DNA of 64,000 nt from CAVQOB01 sp963714325 (GTDB lineage Bacteria; Pseudomonadota; Alphaproteobacteria; Rhizobiales; Hyphomicrobiaceae), in the NCBI GenBank assembly GCA_963714325.1, contig CAVQOB010000007.1, positions 1-64,000 of the forward strand, read 5' to 3'. Position numbers and translations under genes: made by a program. Each line of letters begins with the position of its first letter. Position 1 is the first letter of the stretch. This document shows positions 17,918-27,140 of this stretch, one piece after another. The notes beneath the pieces are model-generated. The model was not told the origin of the DNA. It saw only the letters and a list, made by a program, of their open reading frames with translations, and did not search any database.

Positions 17918-18708
17918 GATCTCCCCCGGAACTTTGGCGCGCGCTTCTCGAAGAACGCCGTCACGCCTTCCGCATAGTCCGGTGCGCTGGCGAGTTCTTG
18001 TTGGAGGTCGCGCTCAAGATCGAGCTGGGCGTCCAGCGTGTTCGTCTCGCTGGCATCAAACGCGCGCTTCATCGTTGCGAACGCGCCTGTGGGCATGGCC
18101 GCCAACTTGGCAGCCATCGCTTCCGCCTCGGTCATCAAGGCGGTATCATCGACGGCTTTCCAGATCATCCCCCAAGCGGCAGCCTGCTCAGCGGTCACCG
18201 GTTCGGCAAGCATGGCGATAGCGCGAGCACGGGCCGGACCGATCAGTCGGGGCAGTGTCCAGGTCCCGCCGGCATCCGGCATCAGGCCGATCTTGGCGAA
18301 CGCCTGCAGAAACTTGGCCGACTTCGCGGCGATGACGATATCACAAGCGAGCGCCACGTTCGCGCCGGCGCCGGCCGCGATCCCGTTGACCGCGCAAATC
18401 ACCGGCATCGGGAACGCATGCAACCGCCGGATCAGCGGATTATAGAATTTCCCGAGCGTCGCTTCGATGTTCGGCGTTTCTCCGGCCTTGAAAGTAACCA
18501 TACGATCGGAAAGGTCCTGCCCCGCGCAGAACCCGCGTCCAGACCCGGTCAGCACCAGCGCTCTGCAAGTTTTGTCGGCTTCGGCGGCGTCCATCGCCGT
18601 TCGCAACGCTGTATGCAGATCACTGGTGAAGGCGTTGAGTTTGTCCGGCCGATTTAACGCCAGAATGCGATAGCCATCCCGGATCGTCACCAGCACCAAG
18701 TCGCCCAT
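17914..18708 (-). CDS. paaG: Enoyl-CoA hydratase/isomerase, PaaG type
   Basis: 264 residues, crotonase fold. Motifs include LNRPDKLNAFTSDLH, GSGRGFCAGQDLSD (first half of the oxyanion hole), VNGIAAGAGANVALACD (second half), and KIGLMPDAGGTWTLPRLIG carrying the Asp typical of PaaG. The C-terminal VTAFFEKRAPKFRGR is usual for the family. PaaG isomerises ring-1,2-epoxyphenylacetyl-CoA to the oxepin. The start ATG at 18708 has GGAG about eight bases upstream; the open frame before it is non-coding. First gene of the four-gene operon; the ring epoxidase genes (paaABCDE) are not in view. Confidence 0.92.
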   Translation of the reverse strand: MGDLVLVTIRDGYRILALNRPDKLNAFTSDLHTALRTAMDAAEADKTCRALVLTGSGRGFCAGQDLSDRMVTFKAGETPNIEATLGKFYNPLIRRLHAFPMPVICAVNGIAAGAGANVALACDIVIAAKSAKFLQAFAKIGLMPDAGGTWTLPRLIGPARARAIAMLAEPVTAEQAAAWGMIWKAVDDTALMTEAEAMAAKLAAMPTGAFATMKRAFDASETNTLDAQLDLERDLQQELASAPDYAEGVTAFFEKRAPKFRGRS

Positions 18709-19019
18709 AGCCTCGCTCCAATGCCCGTTCAGGCCGATATCTATAATTTCCCTGGTCGGTCGTTGGGTAGTCGAATCCGGTGCCGATCCACCCGTCGCAG
18801 CCGCAACCCGCACCATTCCCGACACCAAGCGACAACATTTCTGCCACAACCCCAAAGGGTTGTACCATTCAATATCGTATTGCCTCGACTTGGAAAGGTC
18901 ATGGCGGTTGGGTATACTGAGGTCGAGAATGGGGACGACTTGCCTGACCGGGCAGTGGCGAGCCCAACAGAACGCAAGTGCCGCGATCCATCCGGACCGC
19001 GCCGAGGAGCCGACTGGCG
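18709..19019. other. Divergent intergenic region between paaG and the repeat-OmpA gene
   Basis: 311 bases holding the two outward promoters. The only clear structure is CAACCC-CAAA-GGGTTG at 18847-18862, a 6-bp stem with a four-base loop. No recognised PaaR or other operator was identified and no short gene is convincing. Confidence 0.5.
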
Positions 19020-21255
19020 ATGAGATGCAATCCACTACGTTGGCTCTGGGGCTTGCTGCCGTTGGCACTGCTCTGCGGCGCGGCCCTGTTTTTTGAACGC
19101 GGACGCGTTGAGGCGGATTTACGCAATCGCACCGATCAGGCTATGGCCAATGCCGGCATGAAATGGGCAACAACCAGTTTCGATGGCCGCGACGTCACGA
19201 TTGCCGGCCGCGCACTCGATGAGGGCGATCCAGACAAAGCGAGCCGCGTGGCCCGCGACGTCTGGGGCGTGCGCATCGCCAACAGTCAGGTCGAATTGAT
19301 CGAAAAGGCCGAAGCCTATCTCTGGTATGCCTCGCGCGCCGCCAATCGCATTCGCCTGCGCGGCATGGTGCCGAACGAAAATACGCGCGTATCGATCGTC
19401 AATGTCGCCAAAACCACATTTGCCGGCGCTCAGATCGACGACGAAATGCAGTTGAAGCGTGGCGTACCGAGTCCCAGATTCATGGCTTTCCGGTGTCACC
19501 TTCGCCCTGACCCAGTTGGCTGGGCTGAAAAGTGGCGAGGCGCGGCTGGAGAGCCTGAACGTGAGCGTCACCGGCGATGCCAATACGCCAGCCAGCTATC
19601 GCGCGATCAAGACGGCGCTGCAGAGTGGCTTGCCGCGTGGCGTTCGCCTCGGCAGCGATCGCGTCACCGCGCCGGTCGTCAGTCCCTTCACCTGGGCCGC
19701 GCGCCATGGCGGCGGGCAGGTCGTCCTCAGCGGCTACGTTTCGGGCGACAAGACCCGCGACGACATCGTGACGGCGGCGCGTTCGGCTCTGCCGCGCGCC
19801 AATGTTGTCGATCGAATGGAAGTCGCAGAAGGCGCACCGGCCAGTTGGACCGGCGTTGCGATTGCTGCATTGAAGGAACTCGGCCGGCTCGAGGAAGGCA
19901 GCGCGGAAACGCGCGACGCGCAGTTGACCGTTGCCGGAATGGCCGCCGACGAAGCCATCGCTGACACGGCGCGACGTAACATGCGCAGCGCCATGCCACA
20001 GGGTTTCCGCATGACCGACCAGATCCAGCATCGGGCACCACCACCACCGCCCATTGCGGTCCCGTCAGCGCCGTCGCTGCCCAAGGTCGCCGGCCCATAT
20101 GTGACGACTGCTGCCGTCAATGCAGGCTCCGTCGTCCTCACGGGGTTCGCGCCAAGTGACACCGCGCGCGACGCAATCGTCCAGCAGGCCAAGGTTCGCT
20201 TTCCCGGTCGTCAGATCGACAATCGGCTTGAGATTGCGCCGGGTGCCCCCGATGGCTGGCAACGCTGCGTCGATGGCGGGTTGCTTGGCATTGCACGGTT
20301 AGGCAGCGGCCGCTTGCAGCTGAGCGATCGCCGCCTTGAAGTCGCAGGTGCCACCGAGGACGATGATCTGGCGGAAGCCGTTCCAGCCGACGTCAGGGCG
20401 GCGGTGCGCGGTGACTGCGACGCGAACGTCCGCGTCGATATTCTGGCTGAAACTGCACCGGAATTGGTGTGGCGCGCCGTCTATAGCGGCGCCGATGTCA
20501 TCTTGGAAGGCGACGTGCCAAGTGCTGCGGCCCGCGCTCAATTAGTACAATCGGCGGGTCGAAAGTTTCGAGGCGCCGCTGTTGTCGACCGGATGCGTGT
20601 CGTCGAAACGCGCACCCGCAAGTGGCCGCGCGTCGCCGACGCCGGCTTGACGATGCTGGCTGACCTGAAGCGCGGCGAGGTACGCCTCAATCGTCTGGAA
20701 CTCGTTGTCGCAGGTGAAGCCGCAGATCAACAGGTCATCACGTCGATCCGCGAACGCATCAACCGCGATCTCCAAAAAGGCTATACGGGACGCGATCAGG
20801 TGAGTGTCGGCATTGCCGCCCCGCCGCGTGCGCCGATACAGCCTCCGCCGTCGCAACCGGTCGCCGCCGCGCCGCGCCCCGACACCGCCAAGGTTTGCCA
20901 GGATGGCCTGCGTTCGGCGGCCAGCGAAGGTCTCATTCGCTTCGCGCGCGCGAGTGCCGATATCGAGCGTGCAAGCTTTCCGACCCTCGACAAACTCGCT
21001 GGCATCGCCCGTGCCTGCCCACAAGTGGTGATCGAAATCGAGGGCCACACCGACGCCGAAGGCACACCGGAACGAAAGCAGCGTCTCTCCGACCGTCGTG
21101 CACGCTCCGTCGTCGACTATTTGAACAAGGCCGGCGTCGATGGCAACAAGATGCAGGCTGTCGGCTATGCCGATACGCGGCCGCTGGCGCCCAACGACAC
21201 GTCGGACAATCGCGCAAGAAATCGCCGCATCGAATTCACCGTCAAGACCAACTGA
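19020..21255 (+). pseudogene. Repeat-domain OmpA-family envelope protein, one frameshift
   Basis: About 745 residues if intact. It starts at ATG 19020 (GAGGAG upstream) with a membrane anchor (LRWLWGLLPLALLCGAALFF), then about four copies of a roughly 130-residue BON-like module (motifs such as VVLSGYVSGDKTRDD and VVDRMEVAEGAP; VVLTGFAPSDTARDA and IDNRLEIAPGAP; VILEGDVPSAAARAQ and VVDRMRVVE). A C-terminal OmpA domain follows (IEIEGHTDAEGT, DNRARNRRIEF). The frame changes at about 19462-19480: …MQLKRGVP continues one frame over as DSWLSGVTFALTQL. This is either a mutation or a sequence error; the remaining 590 codons after the shift are clean. It would sit in the periplasm bound to peptidoglycan. 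Confidence 0.8.
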
Positions 21256-21347
21256 GGTCCAATCGCTAACGTCGCTCTGGCAGGTCAAATTTGTCCCGGC
21301 ACGCCGGGTGTTTGAGAGTTCCGCGTCACAGGTAAGGATGAACGAGT

Positions 21348-21455
21348 ATGGACTACCTTCTGATCAAGCTTTGGCCCTGGATGCTCGGCGCGCTCGCCAT
21401 TGGCTTATTGACCGGCTGGCTATCGTGCAGCCAGGACGAAGACGAACGCCAGTGA
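21348..21455 (+). CDS. 35-residue single-span membrane peptide
   Basis: Small open frame starting at ATG 21348 with AAGGA about ten bases upstream and ending TGA at 21453-21455. The peptide is MDYLLIKLWPWMLGAL followed by AIGLLTGWLSCSQDEDERQ: one hydrophobic helix rich in Trp, Leu and Gly and an acidic tail. It lies between the repeat-OmpA gene and the helix-hairpin-helix protein gene, both membrane anchored, on the same strand. The WPW and TGW motifs look like a designed membrane anchor. No family recognised; conservation in relatives would settle whether it is real. Confidence 0.5.
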   Translation: MDYLLIKLWPWMLGALAIGLLTGWLSCSQDEDERQ

Positions 21456-21594
21456 CGCCGAGTGCCGTAGCGCCGCCGACGCAATCAGCGCGCAGCGCGC
21501 ACAACGCACGAGCTTCAAGACGCTGACGTCCGTGATGCCAACATCCATCGCACTTCGACCCAAGCTATTCAGTTCCTAATCGAGAGTATGCGCA

Positions 21595-23577
21595 ATGTAC
21601 TGGTTCCTCTGGCAGACACTGATGCTGATGCTGCTGGCATTTTTCCTCGGCGCCTCCCTCGCGTGCCTGTTGAAGCGATTGATGGCACCAGCCGTGCGAA
21701 CCGCGATGCCGATCGACATTCGCCCGCCGCTCCCGGCTGCTGCCGACGCGACCCGTCATGCTCCACCTCCAGACGCAGGCCTGCGCCGTGTCAATCCGTT
21801 GCCCAACTTGCCGCCGCGGCCGCCGATGCCGGCCCCTGCCGCCATGCCAATCGGCACCCATGTCAATCGCTTCGAGCGCGCGCTGGCCGGATCGCAAGCC
21901 GAGCCGCCGCGTCCAGCACCACAGCCGATGCCAGCACCCGTCCCACGGCCCGCAGCGCCGCCGCCGGCCGCGAGAGCCGAAGTCCGCGCCGAAATCCCGG
22001 CGCAACGGCCGATTCCCGTGGCACCACAGCCGCCTTTGGTGCCGGCCGCCCCCGTCGCGCCACCTCCCGCGGCCGCAGGACCAGCGCCGATCGTCGTGCA
22101 ACCCAAGCCGGTGATCGCGGCCGCCGCGATCGCAGCCTCGAAATCAGCCGCACCCGTCGCTCCGCCTCCTGCAGTCGCAGGACCAGCGCCGATTGTCGTG
22201 CAACCCAAGCCCGTGTTCGCGGCCGCCACGGTCGCAGCCACGACATCAACCGTTTTGACCGCGGCCGCCAGCGCCTATCAGGCGGCAAAGCCCGCCGTCG
22301 CCGCGGCCGATGATCTAAAACGCATTCGGGCCATCGATGCGTCCATCGAGGCGGCGTTGCACAAGCTTGGCATTACGCAGTATCGCCAGATCGCGGGGTG
22401 GATGAAGCCCGATATTGGCAAGGTCGCGACAGCGCTCGGCCTCAGCCCCGGACGCATCGAACACGAAAACTGGATCGAGCAAGCACAGATCCTGTCCTCC
22501 GGCGGCGAGACCGCGTTTTCGCGTCAGCGGCAGGCTCTGCAGACCGGCGCGCCGGTCCTGACCCAGGCTTTGCGCCCCGCGCAGCCGCCGCCCCAAGCGG
22601 CCGCGCCAGTAACCGCGCTGCCGTCCAGTGTGAGCGCTGCCGGAAGTGCTGCAGCCGTCGCAGGCGCCGCTGCCGCCGCAGCAGCAGCCAGCGCCGTGCG
22701 CTCAGCCGTCGGCTCCACCACGGCGGCTGGCACGGCGGTTGGACCTCCGATGGCTGGACCCCACGTCTCCGAGCGTGCCGCATTCGCCAATCGACAGACG
22801 CCGACTCCACCACGCGTTGAGCAGCCGCGCGCCGCGCCCACAGCACCCGCCGCTTCGCCGCCGCCCGCGCCTGCCCCCGCCGCCATGTCGGGCCGCGATA
22901 ATCTGCAGCGTATCAGCAGCATCAGCGCAGAACTCGAGCGTCAGTTGAACGCGCAAGGCATCTCACGCTATGCGCATATTGCCGGCTGGTCACGCGATGA
23001 CATTGGTCGCTTCGATCGATTGCTCGGCTCCGATGGCCGGATCTCGCGTGAAAATTGGATCGAGCAGGCACAAATTCTCGGCAAGGGCGGCGATACGGCT
23101 TTTTCCCGTGAGTTCGACCGCCGGACACGCCCGGGCTCGCCCGCTTCGGTCTTGCCATCATCTGCCCAGTCTATTTCAACGCCAACCCCACGCATTGATA
23201 TCGCGAGCTTGCCGTCGGTGAAATCCGACGCCTACCGGCCACGCGTCGATGCGGCAACAGCCGCCGCCGCCGCAGCGGCCGCGGCAATCGGCGGGTTCCG
23301 CCCATCGCGTGCGACAGAAGTCGATGACCTCAAGCGAATTCGCGGCATCGGCGTTTTGATCGAAAAGAAACTGAATTCGATCGGCGTCGTCTCCTACGAG
23401 CAGATCGCACAATGGGGCAACGAGGACATCGACCGCGTCAGCCAGATGCTCGACTTCAAGGGTCGCATCGAACGCGAAAACTGGGTCGAGCAGTCGCGTA
23501 TCCTTGCTGCCGGCGGCGACACGGAGTTCTCGCGTCGCGTTGATCGCGGCGAGGTCGAGACATCCAAGCGCGTCTGA
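21595..23577 (+). CDS. Membrane-anchored protein with three helix-hairpin-helix modules
   Basis: 660 residues. A single N-terminal span (about 4-27, FLWQTLMLMLLAFFLG) is followed by a long Pro/Ala-rich linker. Three copies of a module of about 75 residues lie at about 239-313, 435-510 and 577-652. Each module begins LKRIR-like, has Ile-Ala-x-Trp in the middle (QIAGW, HIAGW, QIAQW) and ends with a strongly conserved ENW[IV]EQ…GG[DE]T[AE]FSR block. This resembles the C-terminal helix-hairpin-helix extension seen on alphaproteobacterial NuoE and L21-type proteins. Only module 3 keeps the hairpin glycines (IRGIG); modules 1 and 2 read RAIDAS and SSISAE. DNA binding is therefore doubtful for those two. 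Function unknown. Confidence 0.8.
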   Translation: MYWFLWQTLMLMLLAFFLGASLACLLKRLMAPAVRTAMPIDIRPPLPAAADATRHAPPPDAGLRRVNPLPNLPPRPPMPAPAAMPIGTHVNRFERALAGSQAEPPRPAPQPMPAPVPRPAAPPPAARAEVRAEIPAQRPIPVAPQPPLVPAAPVAPPPAAAGPAPIVVQPKPVIAAAAIAASKSAAPVAPPPAVAGPAPIVVQPKPVFAAATVAATTSTVLTAAASAYQAAKPAVAAADDLKRIRAIDASIEAALHKLGITQYRQIAGWMKPDIGKVATALGLSPGRIEHENWIEQAQILSSGGETAFSRQRQALQTGAPVLTQALRPAQPPPQAAAPVTALPSSVSAAGSAAAVAGAAAAAAAASAVRSAVGSTTAAGTAVGPPMAGPHVSERAAFANRQTPTPPRVEQPRAAPTAPAASPPPAPAPAAMSGRDNLQRISSISAELERQLNAQGISRYAHIAGWSRDDIGRFDRLLGSDGRISRENWIEQAQILGKGGDTAFSREFDRRTRPGSPASVLPSSAQSISTPTPRIDIASLPSVKSDAYRPRVDAATAAAAAAAAAIGGFRPSRATEVDDLKRIRGIGVLIEKKLNSIGVVSYEQIAQWGNEDIDRVSQMLDFKGRIERENWVEQSRILAAGGDTEFSRRVDRGEVETSKRV

Positions 23578-23697
23578 CAGCGGTCACACAAAACATAGCG
23601 TGGCGCGGCGTGCCATAGAGTTCGCGCCGTTGCGCGCGCCGTGCCGACGAACATCGCCAGCCGAGCATTGCGCGCACAATTGTCGAATGGAGACCGC

Positions 23698-24447
23698 GTG
23701 CTCGAAGTCACTCCGTTGGCACTCGCCGTCGCCGCGACGTTCTTCGTCGCCGGTCTCATCAAGGGCGTCATCGGGCTTGGCCTGCCGACCGTCGCAATCG
23801 GTATCCTCAGTCTCGTCATGCCGCCGCTCGAAGCCGCCGCCATTTTGGTGGTCCCATCACTGGTCACCAACGTTTGGCAAGTCGTAGCCGGCTCAAACCT
23901 ACGGCCCCTCACGCGCCGCTTGGCGCCGCTGCTCGGCGGAATTCTGGCCGGCACACTGGCAGGCAGTTGGATCCTCGGCGCCGGCAGTGGCAAGGGTACA
24001 ACGCTTATGCTCGGGCTGGCGTTGGTGACATACGCGTTGCTCGGTCTATTCAAAGTTCGCTTTCACGTGCCGCAACATCATGAGCGTTGGCTATCCCCCG
24101 CCATTGGCATCACCAACGGCTTGATCACCACCGCCACCGGAATTTTCGTCGTGCCCGCGACGCCCTATGTCCAGGCGCTTGGCTTCGAGAAGGATGATCT
24201 GGTGCAGGCGCTCGGCATCATGTTCCTGGCCTCAACCATCGCACTTTCGATCACGCTCACTGCGGGCGGCCTGCTGACGCTTGAGGTCGCGCGCGGGTCG
24301 ATCGCGGCACTCGGTGCAGCACTTGCTGGTATGGGGCTGGGCCAGCTTGTCCGTTCGCTGATCCCTGAGACCGCGTTCCGCGCCTGCTTTTTCGCGGGCC
24401 TATTGCTGCTCGGCATCCACATAGCCGCACGAGCGGCGCTGTCATGA
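23698..24447 (+). CDS. TauE/SafE-family (DUF81) membrane permease
   Basis: 249 residues with seven or eight membrane spans. The opening stretch VAGLIKGVIGLGLPTVAIG and the internal repeat-like NGLITTATGIFVVPATPY are hallmarks of the TauE/SafE anion exporter family, often linked to sulfite or sulfonate export. The start is GTG 23698 with GGAG six bases upstream, not the earlier codon of the open frame. The end overlaps the convergent hydrolase gene by six bases. The nearest sulfur genes (sox, 28-32 kb) are too far for an operon argument. Confidence 0.88.
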   Translation: MLEVTPLALAVAATFFVAGLIKGVIGLGLPTVAIGILSLVMPPLEAAAILVVPSLVTNVWQVVAGSNLRPLTRRLAPLLGGILAGTLAGSWILGAGSGKGTTLMLGLALVTYALLGLFKVRFHVPQHHERWLSPAIGITNGLITTATGIFVVPATPYVQALGFEKDDLVQALGIMFLASTIALSITLTAGGLLTLEVARGSIAALGAALAGMGLGQLVRSLIPETAFRACFFAGLLLLGIHIAARAALS

Positions 24448-25368
24448 TGGCGCAACCGCGGTGACAACAGCGTGCGCCTGGCGTGGCAACGCAGGATGGG
24501 AATCGCAGCGCACAAGAAACGCTTCGATAGCGCTGATCGTCGGCTGGTCCCGCAACAGCGGCGCATGCCCTTGGTCTGCCACCGTCAACGTCGTGAGATT
24601 GGGATGGCGGCGGGCCATCTCCTCCAGCGTCTTCGTCGACAAGAGATCCGAATTCGCGCCACGGATTGCCATGATCGGCACGTGACTGAGACTGAGAAAC
24701 TGCGGCCACAGGATCGGAATTTTCTGTTCCGGCGAGAGCGTCTGCGCGAGTTTCGGATCATACCCCTGCGCCGGCCGGCCATCCTTGTCCTCGAACCACT
24801 GCCGCGCCAGTTCCGCCCATTCTGCGTCCGTGACCCTTGGGAACAGCGGTGCGTTCATGCCCTTGACGATCGCCGCCGCCTCCGGCCAGTTCAGCGGCAC
24901 CGGCACACGCCCGACGTAGCCGGCGATTCGCGCCAGCCCTTGAGCGTCGATCACCGGCCCGATGTCATTGAGAATGACCGCGCCGATTGTCGCCGGTCGA
25001 GCCGCGCCCATCAGCATCGCCAGAATACCGCCGCGTGATGTGCCAACGATCGCCGCATGGCCAAGCCCCGCCAGCGTCATGAAATCGAGTACGTCGTTGA
25101 GTTCGGTGAAGACCGTGTAGGTCCGGGCGTCGGGCGCATGCTCGGACTGGCCGCGACCGCGATAGTCGAGCGCAAAGACCTCGCGCGCGTGGCCTTTGGA
25201 TTGCGACAGCGCCATCGCCAGCACGTGAAAGTCTCGCGCATTCCGGGTTAGTCCCGGCAGGCACAATACCGGCCGCCGCGCCGAATGCGGCGCCGGATAG
25301 TGCCGGGCGTAGAGGCGCAAGCCATCGCGCGCGGTGTAACGGATGTCGGTCCAGGGCAGTTCAGACAT
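24442..25368 (-). CDS. Alpha/beta hydrolase
   Basis: 308 residues, alpha/beta-hydrolase fold. The strand-turn LPGLTRNARDFHVLA is followed by DYRGRGQSE, the nucleophile elbow VGTSRGGILAM (Ser) near residue 103, and the catalytic His in VADQGHAPLL near 276. The acid is probably the Asp in GANSDLLS. Likely an esterase or lactonase; substrate unknown. The start ATG at 25368 is preceded by GGAGGG; the open frame reaches a TTG further up. Convergent with the TauE-like gene with a six-base overlap of tails. Confidence 0.9.
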   Translation of the reverse strand: MSELPWTDIRYTARDGLRLYARHYPAPHSARRPVLCLPGLTRNARDFHVLAMALSQSKGHAREVFALDYRGRGQSEHAPDARTYTVFTELNDVLDFMTLAGLGHAAIVGTSRGGILAMLMGAARPATIGAVILNDIGPVIDAQGLARIAGYVGRVPVPLNWPEAAAIVKGMNAPLFPRVTDAEWAELARQWFEDKDGRPAQGYDPKLAQTLSPEQKIPILWPQFLSLSHVPIMAIRGANSDLLSTKTLEEMARRHPNLTTLTVADQGHAPLLRDQPTISAIEAFLVRCDSHPALPRQAHAVVTAVAPS

Positions 25369-25523
25369 GGCGATAGCAGCCCTCCGGTGGCCCAATGCGT
25401 CCCAAGCACGATGGTGATTTTGCCCCTGCGAGGCAAGCGTTGCGTGCCCTCATCAACCGGAAACCAATGCGCCCGAATGCAGTGGCCTTGCAAGACGATC
25501 GGATAGGAATGCGGTCCGAGACA

Positions 25524-26267
25524 CTACGCTGTGAAGCGGCTGGACCAGCGTTGCAGCGTCGCCCGATCGGCAATGAGGACGTCAGTCATCGGCATTGCGG
25601 CCGGTATCGCAATCGCTCCGAAGAACGTCTCCGGCAACACGAGATCATGTGCAATGAGGCGGGCCGTGCCAACGCCAAGTGCTGCGTCGAGACGTCGGAT
25701 ATCGAGTGCGCCTGACGCGGCACTGCGCAAGTCGATGGCCGCGATCAGGCCGGCGATCCCGAGGCCGGTGGCCTTGGCGATCGCCTCGACGCGTGTCCAC
25801 GCCGCGACAAAGCGATCATGCTCGCTGGCGCCAGGCAAGGTAGCGCCAATGCCGAGCGCAATCGCCGCGCGCGTATAGGCGGCGTGCCGATCGGCGCCGA
25901 CGGCAACCTCGCGGGCCGCCTCGATATCGATACCGACCGGACCGTCTCTGGCAATCGCAATCAACGCCGCCGCATCCGTATGCGCGAGTGAGAAGTGAAC
26001 GGTCCCGTTGGTGAGGCCGGGTTTGCCGGACGGCGAACGCACGAAGTCAGCGCGGGCGGCGTCTGCAGGCACGGCATCCGACAATGCGAGGCGGAGCGCT
26101 GCCTGCGCCGCCGTTCGCTGCTGCAGGCTATCGGGATCAGTCACCCGTGCGAGACGAGCCGCTTCGCAGGCCGGGATAAGGCGCCGCTCGTCGGCCATGC
26201 GCACGAGGTCAGCGCCTAACGTCGCGAGATCGACGAAGATGATGGCAAGTGTTCGCGCCTGCTGCAT
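25524..26267 (-). CDS. 4'-phosphopantetheinyl transferase, Sfp type
   Basis: 247 residues. The two PPTase signatures are present: VGIDIEAAREV near residue 115 with the Mg-binding Asp and Glu, and AWTRVEAIAKATGLG near 160, the W-x-R-x-E-A-x3-K-x-x-G variant. FSLAHTDAAALIAIA matches the SHS-like histidine motif. The enzyme loads the phosphopantetheine arm onto carrier proteins. No polyketide, peptide synthase or fatty-acid genes are near, so the partner is unknown. It follows surE by 23 bases on the same strand with GAGG eight bases before the ATG. Confidence 0.88.
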   Translation of the reverse strand: MQQARTLAIIFVDLATLGADLVRMADERRLIPACEAARLARVTDPDSLQQRTAAQAALRLALSDAVPADAARADFVRSPSGKPGLTNGTVHFSLAHTDAAALIAIARDGPVGIDIEAAREVAVGADRHAAYTRAAIALGIGATLPGASEHDRFVAAWTRVEAIAKATGLGIAGLIAAIDLRSAASGALDIRRLDAALGVGTARLIAHDLVLPETFFGAIAIPAAMPMTDVLIADRATLQRWSSRFTA

Positions 26268-26290
26268 AACCGTGCCTCGGAGGCCAAAGT

Positions 26291-27052
26291 TCAGCGAAAA
26301 AGAGCTTCAATGCGCGTCTTGGTCGCGATGTCCGTGAAATTCATCGACAACGGCGTCACTGATATCCAGCCGTCGTAGATGGCGCGCAGATCAGTCCCGG
26401 CATCGGGATTGGAACGGCGCCTTTCGTAGGCGAGCCAATAGTAGGGTGTGCCCCAGGTGTCGCGCCGCGCGTCGATGTCCAGCAGGTCCTGATCACGGCG
26501 ACCCTGCGATGTGACTTTGATCCCTTCAACCTGATCGGGCGCGCGATCGGGGAAGTTGATATTCATCAGCGTGAAGGCCGGCCAGTCCGTGCCGATCAGC
26601 GTCTTGATGATGTGAGGACCATGGGCAAGGGCCGTTTCCCAACGTGGTGCGTCTCCGGCTTCGTAGCCGAACACTTGCGACAGCGCGATCGACCGGATGC
26701 CGACCAGCGTGCCTTCGAAGGCGCACGCGATGGTGCCGGAGTAGGTGACATCCTCGGCCAAGTTGCCGCCGCGATTGATACCCGACAGAATGAGATCGGG
26801 ACGCTTGTCTTTCAACACGTGACGCACGCCCATGATGACGCAATCTGTCGGTGTCCCGCGTACGGCGAACGCGCGATCATCGATTTTGCGCATCCGCAGC
26901 GGCTCGTTGAGCGATAGCGAGTGTCCAGCTCCAGACTTGTTCGTCTCCGGCGCTACGACCCAGACATCGTCGGATAGTTCAGACGCGATTTGCCGCAGCG
27001 CATGCAGGCCCGGCGCATCGATGCCGTCGTCGTTGGAGATCAGGATGCGCAT
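26291..27052 (-). CDS. surE: 5'/3'-nucleotidase SurE
   Basis: 253 residues, full length. The metal site NDDGIDAPG at the N-terminus, the APETNKSGAGHSLSL loop, RGTPTDCVIMGV and SGINRGGNLAEDVTYSGTI are classical SurE motifs; the Asp pair and the Asn hold the divalent metal. It hydrolyses nucleoside monophosphates and is often tied to stationary survival. Usual neighbours (pcm, nlpD, serS) are absent. The start ATG at 27052 has GAGGA eight bases upstream. Confidence 0.96.
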   Translation of the reverse strand: MRILISNDDGIDAPGLHALRQIASELSDDVWVVAPETNKSGAGHSLSLNEPLRMRKIDDRAFAVRGTPTDCVIMGVRHVLKDKRPDLILSGINRGGNLAEDVTYSGTIACAFEGTLVGIRSIALSQVFGYEAGDAPRWETALAHGPHIIKTLIGTDWPAFTLMNINFPDRAPDQVEGIKVTSQGRRDQDLLDIDARRDTWGTPYYWLAYERRRSNPDAGTDLRAIYDGWISVTPLSMNFTDIATKTRIEALFR

Positions 27053-27140
27053 CGGTTGTGTCCTCGCTGTGCCGGATCGGTCGTTGTCCCGACGGCGCTG
27101 GGGTGCGTCAAGTCACGGCCCGTTGTCATGAACCCCGTTG

